A DNA stretch of 64,000 nt from Bacillus sp. FJAT-27445 (GTDB lineage: Bacteria; Bacillota; Bacilli; Bacillales; Cytobacillaceae): NCBI RefSeq assembly GCF_001510665.1, contig NZ_LMTI01000006.1, positions 57,384 to 121,383 on the forward strand, written 5' to 3'. The position numbers and the translations under genes were made by a program. Each line of letters begins with the position of its first letter. Positions within the stretch are counted from its first letter, which is position 1. Shown in pieces: positions 26,178 through 34,519 of this stretch. The notes beneath the pieces are model-generated. The model saw nothing but the letters and a program-made list of their open reading frames with translations. It ran no database searches and was not told where the DNA came from.

Positions 26178-27821
26178 ATGAAGAAACTACTTATTATCCT
26201 TTTAAGTCTCTCTGTGCTTGGCGGGGGTGCGTACTGGTTCGATTCGCAACCGGATAAAGACAGGCACGTCCAGGTAGAAACAAAGCCAGCTGCCGGCCAA
26301 CCGAAGAAAGAGAAGCCGTATGTGGAGGAGTTTACCGGAGGGGATTTTTATGTCCTTTGGAAAAATGAACAGAAAAGCAAAACGCTCTATCCGGATAATG
26401 TAAGCGGTCTAGCTGTGAACGAAACAACCGCCACCTATAAAAACAATTGGAACGGCTACCAGTTCAATTTCCCGAAAGAATGGGAAGTCGACCGGAGGCA
26501 GGCTCCCCATTTTACAAGGCTGTTCACAAAGGATTTCCGGATTGACCTGACCGTGCAAAATGTCGACAAAGCCTGGACCTCGCCGCAAGGGTATATTGCA
26601 AAAACAATTGAAACGCTAAAGCCGAACATCACCGCCGACCGAAGTTGGTGGCAGCAAGGCTTTGCGGCACGGCAAATCGATTACTCAAGGCCGATCATCA
26701 CCGGAATCGACCATGACATGAATCAGTACAGCTATTTGTTTTTAACTAGAGGGAACCGCGTGTTTACCTTTCAGTTAAAAACAGACCAGCAAAATTTCGA
26801 GGCGATGAAGACGCAGCTGAAAGAAGTCGCCTCCACCCTGAAAATCTATTCTCCTATCCAGATGGACCTGAACACGGCAATCAAAGCGAATCCACCCAAT
26901 CCGGAGATTCGCCTGAAGCATAAAAAGGATTCGCTCATCATCCCGAAGAATCACTTCGTCATGGGCGCATACTTGCCGAAAACGAGGGATATCGACGGGT
27001 TAAATGGCTACCTGCAAAACCCATTGGGGGCGCAAATGTTTTATAAGCCGATTGACAGCGGTTACGATGAATACACGGAAGAGCTGTTGCAGAATGACCG
27101 GCTGCCGATTGTCACCCTTTTATATGAAAAAGCAAATTCAAAGGCAAACGCGGATGTCACTGAAGGTATACTGAATGGCTCTTTTGATCAAAATCTGCTC
27201 ACTTGGGCCAAGGCAGTTAAGAAGCTCCATGGCCCTGTCCTTTTCAGGGTAGGCAATGAAATGAATGGCAGCTGGACGGATTGGTCCCACAAAAACACCT
27301 ACAATGACCCGGACTTGTATAAGCTGACATTCAGGCATATTGTTGAGTTGTTTAAAAAGAACGGTACAAACAATGCCTACTTCGTCTGGAACCCGAACCA
27401 TGTCTCATCCCCGTATTTCGAATGGAACGAGGCGCACATGTATTACCCCGGCGACAACTTTGTCGATTTCGTCGGCATGACATCGTATAACTTCGGTAAA
27501 ACCCAGTGGAACAATTACCAGAGCGTAAAGACGCTATACGATGACCTGTACTGGGAATATTCTCGTTCTTATTATGGAAAGCCGCTGATGATAGGTGAGT
27601 TCGGAGCCGTCGAAACAGGCGGCAACAGAGCCGAATGGATCAAATCCGCATTCGAGGCAATCCCACGCTCCTATCCGAATATCAAAATAGCAGTCTGGTT
27701 CGACCAGGCACATGGCGAATTTGATTTCCGAATCCGCACCACACCTGCAAGTGCTGAAGCGTTTAAAAATGGGATGGCGCAGCCGGCGGTTGTGAAGGGG
27801 TTGAATTATAAGGAACAATAG
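26178..27821 (+). CDS. Secreted GH26-like glycoside hydrolase
   Basis: The 547-residue protein has an N-terminal signal/anchor (MKKLLIILLSLSVLGGGAYW). A beta-rich domain covers about residues 50-235 (NNWNGYQFNFPKEWEVD). The TIM-barrel glycanase domain follows. The probable acid/base is in FRVGNEMNGSW and the nucleophile in LMIGEFGAVE, spaced as in family 26 beta-mannanases. It would cleave a beta-linked polysaccharide at the cell surface. ATG 26178 follows GGGGAG; the upstream TTG 26151 is less likely. Being downstream of wecB and beside a synthase, it may trim the polymer made by this locus. Confidence 0.85.
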   Translation: MKKLLIILLSLSVLGGGAYWFDSQPDKDRHVQVETKPAAGQPKKEKPYVEEFTGGDFYVLWKNEQKSKTLYPDNVSGLAVNETTATYKNNWNGYQFNFPKEWEVDRRQAPHFTRLFTKDFRIDLTVQNVDKAWTSPQGYIAKTIETLKPNITADRSWWQQGFAARQIDYSRPIITGIDHDMNQYSYLFLTRGNRVFTFQLKTDQQNFEAMKTQLKEVASTLKIYSPIQMDLNTAIKANPPNPEIRLKHKKDSLIIPKNHFVMGAYLPKTRDIDGLNGYLQNPLGAQMFYKPIDSGYDEYTEELLQNDRLPIVTLLYEKANSKANADVTEGILNGSFDQNLLTWAKAVKKLHGPVLFRVGNEMNGSWTDWSHKNTYNDPDLYKLTFRHIVELFKKNGTNNAYFVWNPNHVSSPYFEWNEAHMYYPGDNFVDFVGMTSYNFGKTQWNNYQSVKTLYDDLYWEYSRSYYGKPLMIGEFGAVETGGNRAEWIKSAFEAIPRSYPNIKIAVWFDQAHGEFDFRIRTTPASAEAFKNGMAQPAVVKGLNYKEQ

Positions 27822-27890
27822 ATAACGAACCACTTCTTTTTCTTTCTGGCTTTTTTCCGCAACCCAATCCTTTAACATAGCCTTCTGTTC

Positions 27891-27930
27891 AAAAACTCCA
27901 CTTTGCCAGTCCTGTAAAAGTGGGGTTTTT
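27891..27930. terminator. Rho-independent terminator
   Basis: AAAAACTCCACTTT pairs with AAAAGTGGGGTTTTT (one mismatch, near-symmetric). It terminates the wecB-glycanase transcript. Confidence 0.85.
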
Positions 27931-28019
27931 GAATATCGCAAACTTGTTATGAACTAGAACTAACAGCCAAGGAAAAACAGCGGACAGAAGAACAATGGCT
28001 GTCTCTACCGTGCATGGAG

Positions 28020-28070
28020 ACCGATAAACGGCATTTATCCGCTGATAAAAATCAAACTACCGCTGATACG
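28020..28070. repeat. Second 21-bp-period array, core GCTGATAAA
   Basis: Copies begin at 28020 (degenerate ACCGATAAA), 28041 (GCTGATAAA) and 28062 (GCTGATACG), again exactly 21 bp apart. The last copy has the same ACG variant as the last copy of the array at 22066. The following tail shares AACTGCCAGCAAGG. Together the arrays bracket the GT2/wecG/wecB/glycanase locus. Confidence 0.8.
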
Positions 28071-28155
28071 CTGTCTGGCTTTTGCTGCGAAGCATAGCTT
28101 TCGAAACTGCCAGCAAGGTGATTGCCTAGCCTGCTGGGCCAATGGGCTTTTATCC

Positions 28156-28285
28156 GTCAGAAAATTTACCGAATCCAGTTAAACCGGAAACCTCTCGGTT
28201 ACACCCGAATAAAATACCGTTGGACCGAATCCTTGTACTGTTCGACCGAATCCTGCGAGTGTTAGACCGAAAACTCCGCCTGTTG
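28156..28285. repeat. 21-bp-period array, core GACCGAATCC preceded by GTT
   Basis: GTT-led units begin at 28178, 28198, 28219, 28240, 28261 and 28282 (steps 20, 21, 21, 21, 21). The core GACCGAATCC is best in the 28219 and 28240 units and degenerates outward. An ACCGAATCC at 28168 suggests an earlier copy. The array lies in the 840-bp gap between the glycanase and the small protein gene. I see no gene in it. Confidence 0.75.
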
Positions 28286-28663
28286 TTCAAAATATAGAAC
28301 AAAAGCACCCTCATTAAAGTGGATTTGATCCGCTGGCCAATACCCAGCCATCAATTATCCGGTTATAAACCCTGAAATCAGTTCAAAAAATTAACAAAAA
28401 TGGTTCCTGAAAGGTAGTATTTGCTAGTAATCCCCTGGTAAAATACCCCTATTGTTAGACAACCGACAGAACTTACTGTACTTACCAAAAGGCTGAACAT
28501 AAAAATAAAATATAAATGTGAATATAGATTTAACAAGTCCTGAATAAGGAAGAGGAAAACCAAATAGCATTCAAATTGACGGAAAATTCGACACCTTGAT
28601 TGGACAAGCTTTTCATTTGTGGTCCTTTATACTAAACGAAAACATATAAGGTCGGTGGTCTCA

Positions 28664-28762
28664 ATGGAGAACCCTTCTTTTGCAAAAGGATGTTTTTTTG
28701 GAATTTTATTCTCCATACCACTATGGTTAATCGTCATTTTCATCATTTATTGGATAGTCTAA
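28664..28762 (+). CDS. Small single-pass membrane protein (32 aa)
   Basis: An ATG-started frame of 32 codons encodes a short polar N-terminus (MENPSFAKG) and one long hydrophobic helix (CFFGILFSIPLWLIVIFIIYW). A moderate ribosome site (AGGTCGGTGG) precedes it, and a perfect terminator starts four bases after the stop. That tight fit supports a real transcript. The function is unknown. Confidence 0.55.
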   Translation: MENPSFAKGCFFGILFSIPLWLIVIFIIYWIV

Positions 28763-28766
28763 ATGA

Positions 28767-28801
28767 AAAGGAGCAGTCGGATTATCACCGACTGCTCCTT
28801 T
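28767..28801. terminator. Bidirectional terminator
   Basis: Perfect 14-bp stem AAAGGAGCAGTCGG/CCGACTGCTCCTTT with a 7-base loop. It is placed between the convergent small-protein and SGNH-hydrolase genes. Confidence 0.92.
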
Positions 28802-28811
28802 CATATATACG

Positions 28812-29606
28812 TTACTTCCCCGTAAAATAATCAATCAAATACTCGCCCCAAAGTGTATGCCCTGCTGCAGTGGGTAGGCTTGTCCGCTGGTCAATGTACG
28901 TTTTAATTTCTTCGCTGTTTGGATCCGGCCATTCTTCCCAGTGGTTTAGGTAATCCCACCCTTTTTCTTCAGCAAAGCTTTTCAGTGTTTCAACCTGGGT
29001 GAGATAGTATTTTGGTTTAAATATTGGGTTCCCCGGCTGCAGGATGAACGCTGTATCAGGATTTTCCGCCTTTACATCCTCTATAATCTTCGTAATATTG
29101 GTTAGCGATTCCTCAATAAAAACTTCGCCATTGTCATTCAGTAGAAGCGGCTCCAGAACGACCATGTCAGGCGCAGCGCTGCTTAGCTCACTCTGCCAAT
29201 CGGCTGCTAGCGCCTTCCTCGTGCTCGTATTATTTTCAATTACTGTTACTTCAAGATTTTTCTCACCAAAAGTGCTGAGCAATTCGTTTTTAAGCAAAAA
29301 TGCCCATCCATTCGGATCTTTACCCAATGCATCTGATCCGGCCAGCACGATTTTGAATGGCCTTTTGTCTTCCATCGCATTTCTAAAGCTTTCCCTGCTT
29401 TCCGCCGGCCAGTTGATAGTAGCTTTTTCAAACTCCCATACAGCAGATTCAGGCTGTTTGGAAGCAGCGGTATTTTTAGGAGGCTTTACGGCGACGACAT
29501 TGTTATTACTCTCATCCTCTGTCCCTAAACTATTCCAACGAACATTCCCTGCTATTAAAATAGCAAAGCAGGCGATAGCTAAAAGTGTAACCAAGAAATT
29601 TTTCAT
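28812..29606 (-). CDS. Secreted SGNH/GDSL-family hydrolase
   Basis: The 264-residue protein has an N-terminal signal anchor (FLVTLLAIACFAILIAG) and a linker. An SGNH-like domain follows: block I is KIVLAGSDALGKDPNGW (serine in GSD), a later block is DMVVLEPLLLND, and the C-terminal block PTAAGHTLWGEYL holds the catalytic histidine. Such extracellular esterases often remove or add O-acetyl groups on surface polysaccharides. It sits divergent to the exopolysaccharide operon, consistent with polymer modification. The start has a good GGGGGAAG-type site. Confidence 0.8.
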   Translation of the reverse strand: MKNFLVTLLAIACFAILIAGNVRWNSLGTEDESNNNVVAVKPPKNTAASKQPESAVWEFEKATINWPAESRESFRNAMEDKRPFKIVLAGSDALGKDPNGWAFLLKNELLSTFGEKNLEVTVIENNTSTRKALAADWQSELSSAAPDMVVLEPLLLNDNGEVFIEESLTNITKIIEDVKAENPDTAFILQPGNPIFKPKYYLTQVETLKSFAEEKGWDYLNHWEEWPDPNSEEIKTYIDQRTSLPTAAGHTLWGEYLIDYFTGK

Positions 29607-29814
29607 AAACTTCCCCCGCTAAAATCTATTTGTTTACCCTCTTTTAGGCCGCTTAAACCTATGGAAAATTTACCAATTTTAAAAATATCTTTCTTTTTTC
29701 TTAAATAATTGTTAAATTAACATAGTATGGAAAGATAAATTCTGCCAATTTATATTAAAGTATGACAAGAAATGATAAATTTTACAACAAAAAATTTCGA
29801 GCTGGGGGAGCAAG

Positions 29815-30534
29815 ATGGAAGAAACAATCAGTTTAAGAGAATTAATGGAGACATTGAAAAAACGCATAAGGCTGATCCTAGGCATCACATTTGCGGCAGT
29901 ATTCATCAGCGCGCTTGTGAGCTATTTTGTTTTGACGCCAATTTATCAGGCATCGACGCAGATTCTAGTCAATCAGGCCAAAACCGAACAGAATATGTAC
30001 AATTACAACGAAATTCAAACTAATTTGCAGCTGATCAATACGTACAATGTGATCATTACAACTCCTGCGATCCTTGACTTGGTTGTGAAGGAGCTTAATG
30101 GGGAATACACGACGGGCCAGTTGAGTTCCAAAATCAGTGTTGCGAGTGAAAAGCAGTCACAGATTGTCAATATTACAGTCCAGGATGAAAATCCAAAGAC
30201 AGCCGCGAAAATAGCAAACACAATCGCTATGGTATTCCAGGAACAAATCATTTCAATCATGAATGTCGACAACGTCACCATCCTGTCACCCGCGACGGTA
30301 ACGGACGGGCAGGCTCCTGTAAAACCAAAACCTTTGCTGAATGTAGCAATCGCACTGATTGTCGGGCTCATGCTTGGTATAGGCTTGGCATTCTTGCTGG
30401 AGTACTTTGATAACACAATTAAATCAGAACAGGATGTTGAAAAAGTCCTGGAAATGCCTGTATTAGGGGCAGTCGCCGTCATGGGCGATACAAGGGATCT
30501 AGATAGTCGAACAGAACGAAAATTACGGGCTTGA
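29815..30534 (+). CDS. Wzz/YveK-type polysaccharide co-polymerase, BY-kinase adaptor
   Basis: The 239-residue protein has a membrane helix near 21-43, an extracellular Wzz domain (LTPIYQASTQILVNQ), and a second helix near 175-196. A proline-rich segment (PVKPKPLLN) lies before it and a short cytoplasmic tail after it. This is the CapA/TkmA/EpsA architecture that activates the partner tyrosine kinase and sets chain length. ATG follows GGGGGAG. It is the first gene of the large operon, with the kinase gene 11 bases downstream. Confidence 0.92.
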   Translation: MEETISLRELMETLKKRIRLILGITFAAVFISALVSYFVLTPIYQASTQILVNQAKTEQNMYNYNEIQTNLQLINTYNVIITTPAILDLVVKELNGEYTTGQLSSKISVASEKQSQIVNITVQDENPKTAAKIANTIAMVFQEQIISIMNVDNVTILSPATVTDGQAPVKPKPLLNVAIALIVGLMLGIGLAFLLEYFDNTIKSEQDVEKVLEMPVLGAVAVMGDTRDLDSRTERKLRA

Positions 30535-30545
30535 GGTGCTGACTA

Positions 30546-31247
30546 GTGTTTACGAAAAAAAATAAAAAATCAATGTTTGAGAATAAAAGAAAGCTTGTTA
30601 CGAAGTTCGATCCCAAATCGCCAATTTCTGAACAGTACCGGACAATCAGGACGAATATCCAATTTTCCTCGGTGGACCAGCAAATCCATACCTTGATGGT
30701 GACTTCTTCCGCGCCTGGGGAAGGAAAATCAACAACGATTGCGAATTTGGCGGTGACATTTGCCCAGCAAGGAAAACAAGTGCTCTTAATCGATGCGGAT
30801 ATGCGTAAGCCGACAATGCACTATACGTTTAACGTCTCAAATACAGTCGGATTGACCTCAGTGCTAAGCGGACAGGAAAACCTGAACAAGGCATTGAGGC
30901 CATCCGATATTGAAAATCTATACATTTTAACAAGTGGACCAATTCCCCCAAACCCGTCAGAGCTACTAGGGTCTAAAGCTATGAAAGCCTTTTTGGAAAA
31001 AGCCAAGGAAGAGTTCGATATGGTCTTATTCGATACTCCACCTGTCCTGGCTGTGACAGATGCGCAAATCTTGTCGAACCAATGCGATGGGACCATTTTG
31101 GTGGTTAACAGCGAAAAGACTGAAATAGAGAAAGCTACAAAATCAAAAGAACTGTTGTTAGCAGCCAAGGCAAACTTGCTTGGAGTGGTTTTAAACAACA
31201 AAAAATTAGATTCGAAAAACCAATATTATTATTACGGAGCGAAATGA
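30546..31247 (+). CDS. BY-kinase (CpsD/CapB/EpsB-type tyrosine kinase)
   Basis: This is a 233-residue cytoplasmic protein tyrosine kinase. Walker A SAPGEGKST is at 55-63, Walker A' LLIDADMRKP at 80-89, and Walker B VLFDTPP near 165. The C-terminal tyrosine cluster QYYYYG is the autophosphorylation tail. With the preceding adaptor it forms the two-part kinase of Bacillota, which controls polymerisation and targets such as UDP-glucose dehydrogenase, also encoded in this cluster. The GTG start follows GAGGTG. Confidence 0.93.
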   Translation: MFTKKNKKSMFENKRKLVTKFDPKSPISEQYRTIRTNIQFSSVDQQIHTLMVTSSAPGEGKSTTIANLAVTFAQQGKQVLLIDADMRKPTMHYTFNVSNTVGLTSVLSGQENLNKALRPSDIENLYILTSGPIPPNPSELLGSKAMKAFLEKAKEEFDMVLFDTPPVLAVTDAQILSNQCDGTILVVNSEKTEIEKATKSKELLLAAKANLLGVVLNNKKLDSKNQYYYYGAK

Positions 31248-31354
31248 CAGGTTTCGACAAATTCCACCCCTTTACTATGTTAATATTTGCAAGTACTATG
31301 AAAATATAGGTATTTTTGTAACATAATTGGAAAATAAAACGGGAGGTGTTTTCA

Positions 31355-32119
31355 ATGATTGACATTCATTGTCATATTCTGCCTGGGGTTGACGACGGAG
31401 CGAAGTCGATAAGGGAAAGCCTGGAAATGGCGCGAACTGCAGTCAGTGAAGGAATAAAGACAATCGTTGCAACACCTCACCATAAGAACAATCGCTATAC
31501 AAATCCAAAGCAATCCATTCTTGAACAGGTAAGTGATTTGAACAATCATCTGCAGATGGCTCAGATACCACTAACCGTCCTGCCCGGCCAGGAAGTCAGG
31601 GTGTATGGGGAGCTTGTTGAGGACTATGAAAAAAATGAGATTCTAACTCTAGCAGAAACGCACTATCTGTTCTTAGAACTCCCTTCGGATCAAGTCCCAA
31701 GATACACGGAAAAACTCGTGTACAACCTGCAAATGGGAGGCCTGACCCCGATCATTGTGCACCCTGAACGGAACCACGAAATCATCGAGCGCCCGGGAAT
31801 TCTGTATACTCTTGTGAAAAACGGAGTGCTAACGCAGATTACGGCTTCATCCGTTTGTGGGTACTTTGGGAAAAAGATCAAGAATTTCTCCTTCCAATTA
31901 ATTGAGTCGAATCTGACCCATTTCATTGCATCGGATGCACACAATACCCATTCCCGTGGCTTCAAAATGCAGGAAGCTTATGAGGTGGCAGAAAACAGGT
32001 ATGGGAAAGAACTGTCCTATATGTTTAAGGAAAACGCTGAATTGCTCCTGCTTGATAAAAACATTTACAAAGAAATTCCCGAGCCAATCAAGAAAAAGAA
32101 GATATTCGGCATTTTTTAA
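31355..32119 (+). CDS. CpsB/YwqE-type tyrosine-protein phosphatase (PHP family)
   Basis: This is a 254-residue manganese-dependent phosphatase. PHP metal motifs are visible: IDIHCHILPGVDDGA at the N-terminus, ATPHHKN, IVHPERN and ASDAHN. It reverses BY-kinase autophosphorylation. ATG 31355 lies eight bases after GGGAGG; the GTG inside that site is not used. It completes the adaptor-kinase-phosphatase triad, and the EAR-like RNA begins about 20 bases after its stop. Confidence 0.93.
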   Translation: MIDIHCHILPGVDDGAKSIRESLEMARTAVSEGIKTIVATPHHKNNRYTNPKQSILEQVSDLNNHLQMAQIPLTVLPGQEVRVYGELVEDYEKNEILTLAETHYLFLELPSDQVPRYTEKLVYNLQMGGLTPIIVHPERNHEIIERPGILYTLVKNGVLTQITASSVCGYFGKKIKNFSFQLIESNLTHFIASDAHNTHSRGFKMQEAYEVAENRYGKELSYMFKENAELLLLDKNIYKEIPEPIKKKKIFGIF

Positions 32120-32139
32120 TCGACATCCAGAATCTACGT

Positions 32140-32272
32140 AACTTTCAGTATTTGCTGAACGGTGATGCCTCCTGCCCGTTATCCTCGGAGGCACTCGATT
32201 ATGCAGTGGGAGGCTTTCCTCCTTAGACGCCCGTCGTCGAATGCATGGTGTGAGGACGGGTTAGATGCCCAA
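32140..32272 (+). promoter_or_regulatory. EAR-like (eps-associated) antitermination RNA
   Basis: A highly structured 130-base segment lies between the phosphatase and the first glycosyl gene. TTCAG/CTGAA (32144-32159) and GCCTCC/GGAGGC (32167-32192) form stems, then GGGAGG/CCTCC and a GACG-rich part ending GATGCCC. Sequence blocks such as GGTGATGCCTCCTGCCCG and the location match my recollection of the EAR element (Rfam epsC RNA) of Bacillales eps operons, which promotes processive antitermination. Assignment is by memory and would need a covariance search. Confidence 0.7.
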
Positions 32273-32452
32273 CTATTTTTATTTATCGGTAGATATCTAA
32301 TGAAAGAATAGTGTTATGAAAATTACTATTTTTTCATTAGGTATTTATTTTTTTATTTGTATATTAAAAATGCAATAACAAGAAAATGTAATTTTATCTT
32401 TACTATAGTATGACAGAATTTGACTTATAAAGAATGAAAGAAGGGTAGCGGG

Positions 32453-33133
32453 TTGGATAATACGGCTAAATCAAATTCAATTTATTTTGAACAAATGAAG
32501 GGTTCAAAAATTGAAATTAATAATGGAACACTCTATAAAATATTAAAAAGAATGATAGATGTAACTGGCGCTATTGTTGGCCTTTCACTACTCAGCATCG
32601 TACTTCTGGCAGTAGCTATTTTAATTAAAGTGGAAGATCCTAAAGGTAAGGTTTTCTTTATCCAAAGACGAGTGGGGTTACATGGAACGGAATTTAATAT
32701 GTATAAATTCCGTTCAATGTGTTCAAATGCTGAAGAAAAGTTAGAGGGGCTTATGAAATACAATGAAATTAGCGGAGCTATGTTTAAAATGAAAAATGAT
32801 CCTCGTATTACGAAGGTTGGAAGGTTTATTCGAAAGACAAGTATTGACGAACTTCCTCAACTTTTAAATGTACTAAAGGGGGAAATGAGTTTGGTTGGGC
32901 CTAGACCCCCACTACCAAGGGAAGTAGCCCAATACGCAGAATATCATATGCAAAGATTGATGGTAATACCAGGTTGTACAGGTCTTTGGCAGATAAGTGG
33001 AAGAAATTCCCTTAATTTTGATCAGATGGTTGAACTGGATTTATTTTATATAAAAAAACGCAACACTCTTTTTGATTTGAAAATAATAATAAAGACAATG
33101 GGTTCCTTATTAAACACAAAAAATACTTTTTAA
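32453..33133 (+). CDS. Undecaprenyl-phosphate sugar phosphotransferase (initiating enzyme)
   Basis: This is a 226-residue bacterial sugar transferase of the short EpsL/TuaA type. One N-terminal membrane helix (GAIVGLSLLSIVLLAVAILI) is followed by the catalytic domain with FFIQRRVGLHG, YKFRSM, KTSIDELPQL, SLVGPRPPLPREV and PGCTGLWQISGRN. It puts the first sugar-phosphate on undecaprenyl phosphate at the membrane. The TTG start follows AAGGG by seven bases. It is the first enzyme gene after the EAR-like RNA. Confidence 0.93.
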   Translation: MDNTAKSNSIYFEQMKGSKIEINNGTLYKILKRMIDVTGAIVGLSLLSIVLLAVAILIKVEDPKGKVFFIQRRVGLHGTEFNMYKFRSMCSNAEEKLEGLMKYNEISGAMFKMKNDPRITKVGRFIRKTSIDELPQLLNVLKGEMSLVGPRPPLPREVAQYAEYHMQRLMVIPGCTGLWQISGRNSLNFDQMVELDLFYIKKRNTLFDLKIIIKTMGSLLNTKNTF

Positions 33134-33270
33134 CGTTTTAGCTTATTTAATTTAAAAATAACGTTTATAGTTTTTTAATATACCCCTCCATCTAATAATA
33201 CATAAGGGTATAAATTACTAGATAGGTATTTTAAATTAATCCCGTGAAGTTAATTAAAGGAGGAAACGAA

Positions 33271-34509
33271 ATGGGGTATAATATTCTCTTTTTTCCTTGG
33301 CGAGACTGGAACAGTATTAAAAGAGAGGGATTTAGAACGCGTGAAGCAAATATCTTAAAAACTCTCATGGATCGACCAGAAGTAGATAAAATATTATGTG
33401 TCAATCGGTCTGGAATACCAAAGATTGGTGAATATATATTTAATTTAAAAGATAAGAATAGATATTTTTATGGAAATAAGAAGGAATATTATTATACAGA
33501 GGAAGTAATAAGCTCTTCATTCTTCTCGAAGTTAAAAAGAATGGACAATAAGTTATACGTTTTAGAGATGAATTTTCATTTACCTAATCCAAAAGGGAAT
33601 AAACTAGAAAGGTTTCCCTTTTTCCAAAAGATTCTTCATAAACAAATTAAAGAAGCATTAGTAAAAATAAATATTCATAATTATTGGGTTTGGAATGTAG
33701 ATTTAACAAGAATCTATACAGCTTCAACATTTAAAAAGGATTTATTAGTGTTCGATGCTATTGATAATTTATTAGAACATGACCAAAAGTCAGAAGAGAC
33801 GTCTTTTTTAAATCAATGTTATGATATGGTGAACAAAAGAGCTGACATTATTTTTACTGTTTCAAGTGAATTAAAAGAAACACTATTTCTTGAAAGGAAA
33901 AATAGTACCTATCATATTCCTAATGGTATAGATCTAAGTATGTATAGCCAAAAATGTGAAAATAAACCTTTTGACCTACCAGACAATAACTCACCTATTA
34001 TAGGTTATGTTGGGTTGTTACAAGAGCGTTTGGATTTAACTATTTTAGAAAAAATTATAAATGATTTTCCAAACTGTAATTTCGTATTTGTAGGACCAAT
34101 ATTGTCTCCTAAATACTTTAAAGGTTTAAAGCGCTTTACAAATGTCTATTTCCTAGGTCCCAAAAGGCATGAAGAAATAAAAAGTTATCTCCAGTTTTTT
34201 GATATCTCTATAATTCCTCATAAAGTAAATAAATTTACAAAATCTATGAACCCCTTAAAATTATATGAATATCTCGCTTCAGGTAACCAAGTAATTACTA
34301 CCCCAGTTCCTCCTAGTGAGGAGTTTAAAGATGTGATTTATATTGCAAAAAATCCTGCAGAGTTTTCAAGGACAATAAAAAATTGCTTAGAGAAGCCTTT
34401 AAGTAATACTTCGAAAAAAAATATACACCGAGTAATTAAAATGCACGACTGGCAGGATAGGGTGGAAAAAATGATGTTAATATTGGAACAGTTTAACAAA
34501 ATACGTTAG
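33271..34509 (+). CDS. Glycosyltransferase, GT-B fold (family 4-like)
   Basis: The 412-residue predicted cytoplasmic transferase has an N-terminal domain beginning NILFFPWRDWNSIKREGFRTRE and a C-terminal GT4-type domain: HIPNGIDLSMY, IIGYVGLLQERLD, FVFVGPI, and the nucleotide-sugar motif region MNPLKLYEYLASG. Resemblance is closest to TuaH-like teichuronic/exopolysaccharide transferases. ATG 33271 follows AAGGAGG; the upstream GTG 33244 is not used. Composition is very AT-rich, as for the following genes. Donor and linkage are unknown. Confidence 0.87.
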   Translation: MGYNILFFPWRDWNSIKREGFRTREANILKTLMDRPEVDKILCVNRSGIPKIGEYIFNLKDKNRYFYGNKKEYYYTEEVISSSFFSKLKRMDNKLYVLEMNFHLPNPKGNKLERFPFFQKILHKQIKEALVKINIHNYWVWNVDLTRIYTASTFKKDLLVFDAIDNLLEHDQKSEETSFLNQCYDMVNKRADIIFTVSSELKETLFLERKNSTYHIPNGIDLSMYSQKCENKPFDLPDNNSPIIGYVGLLQERLDLTILEKIINDFPNCNFVFVGPILSPKYFKGLKRFTNVYFLGPKRHEEIKSYLQFFDISIIPHKVNKFTKSMNPLKLYEYLASGNQVITTPVPPSEEFKDVIYIAKNPAEFSRTIKNCLEKPLSNTSKKNIHRVIKMHDWQDRVEKMMLILEQFNKIR

Positions 34510-34519
34510 GAAGATAAAT

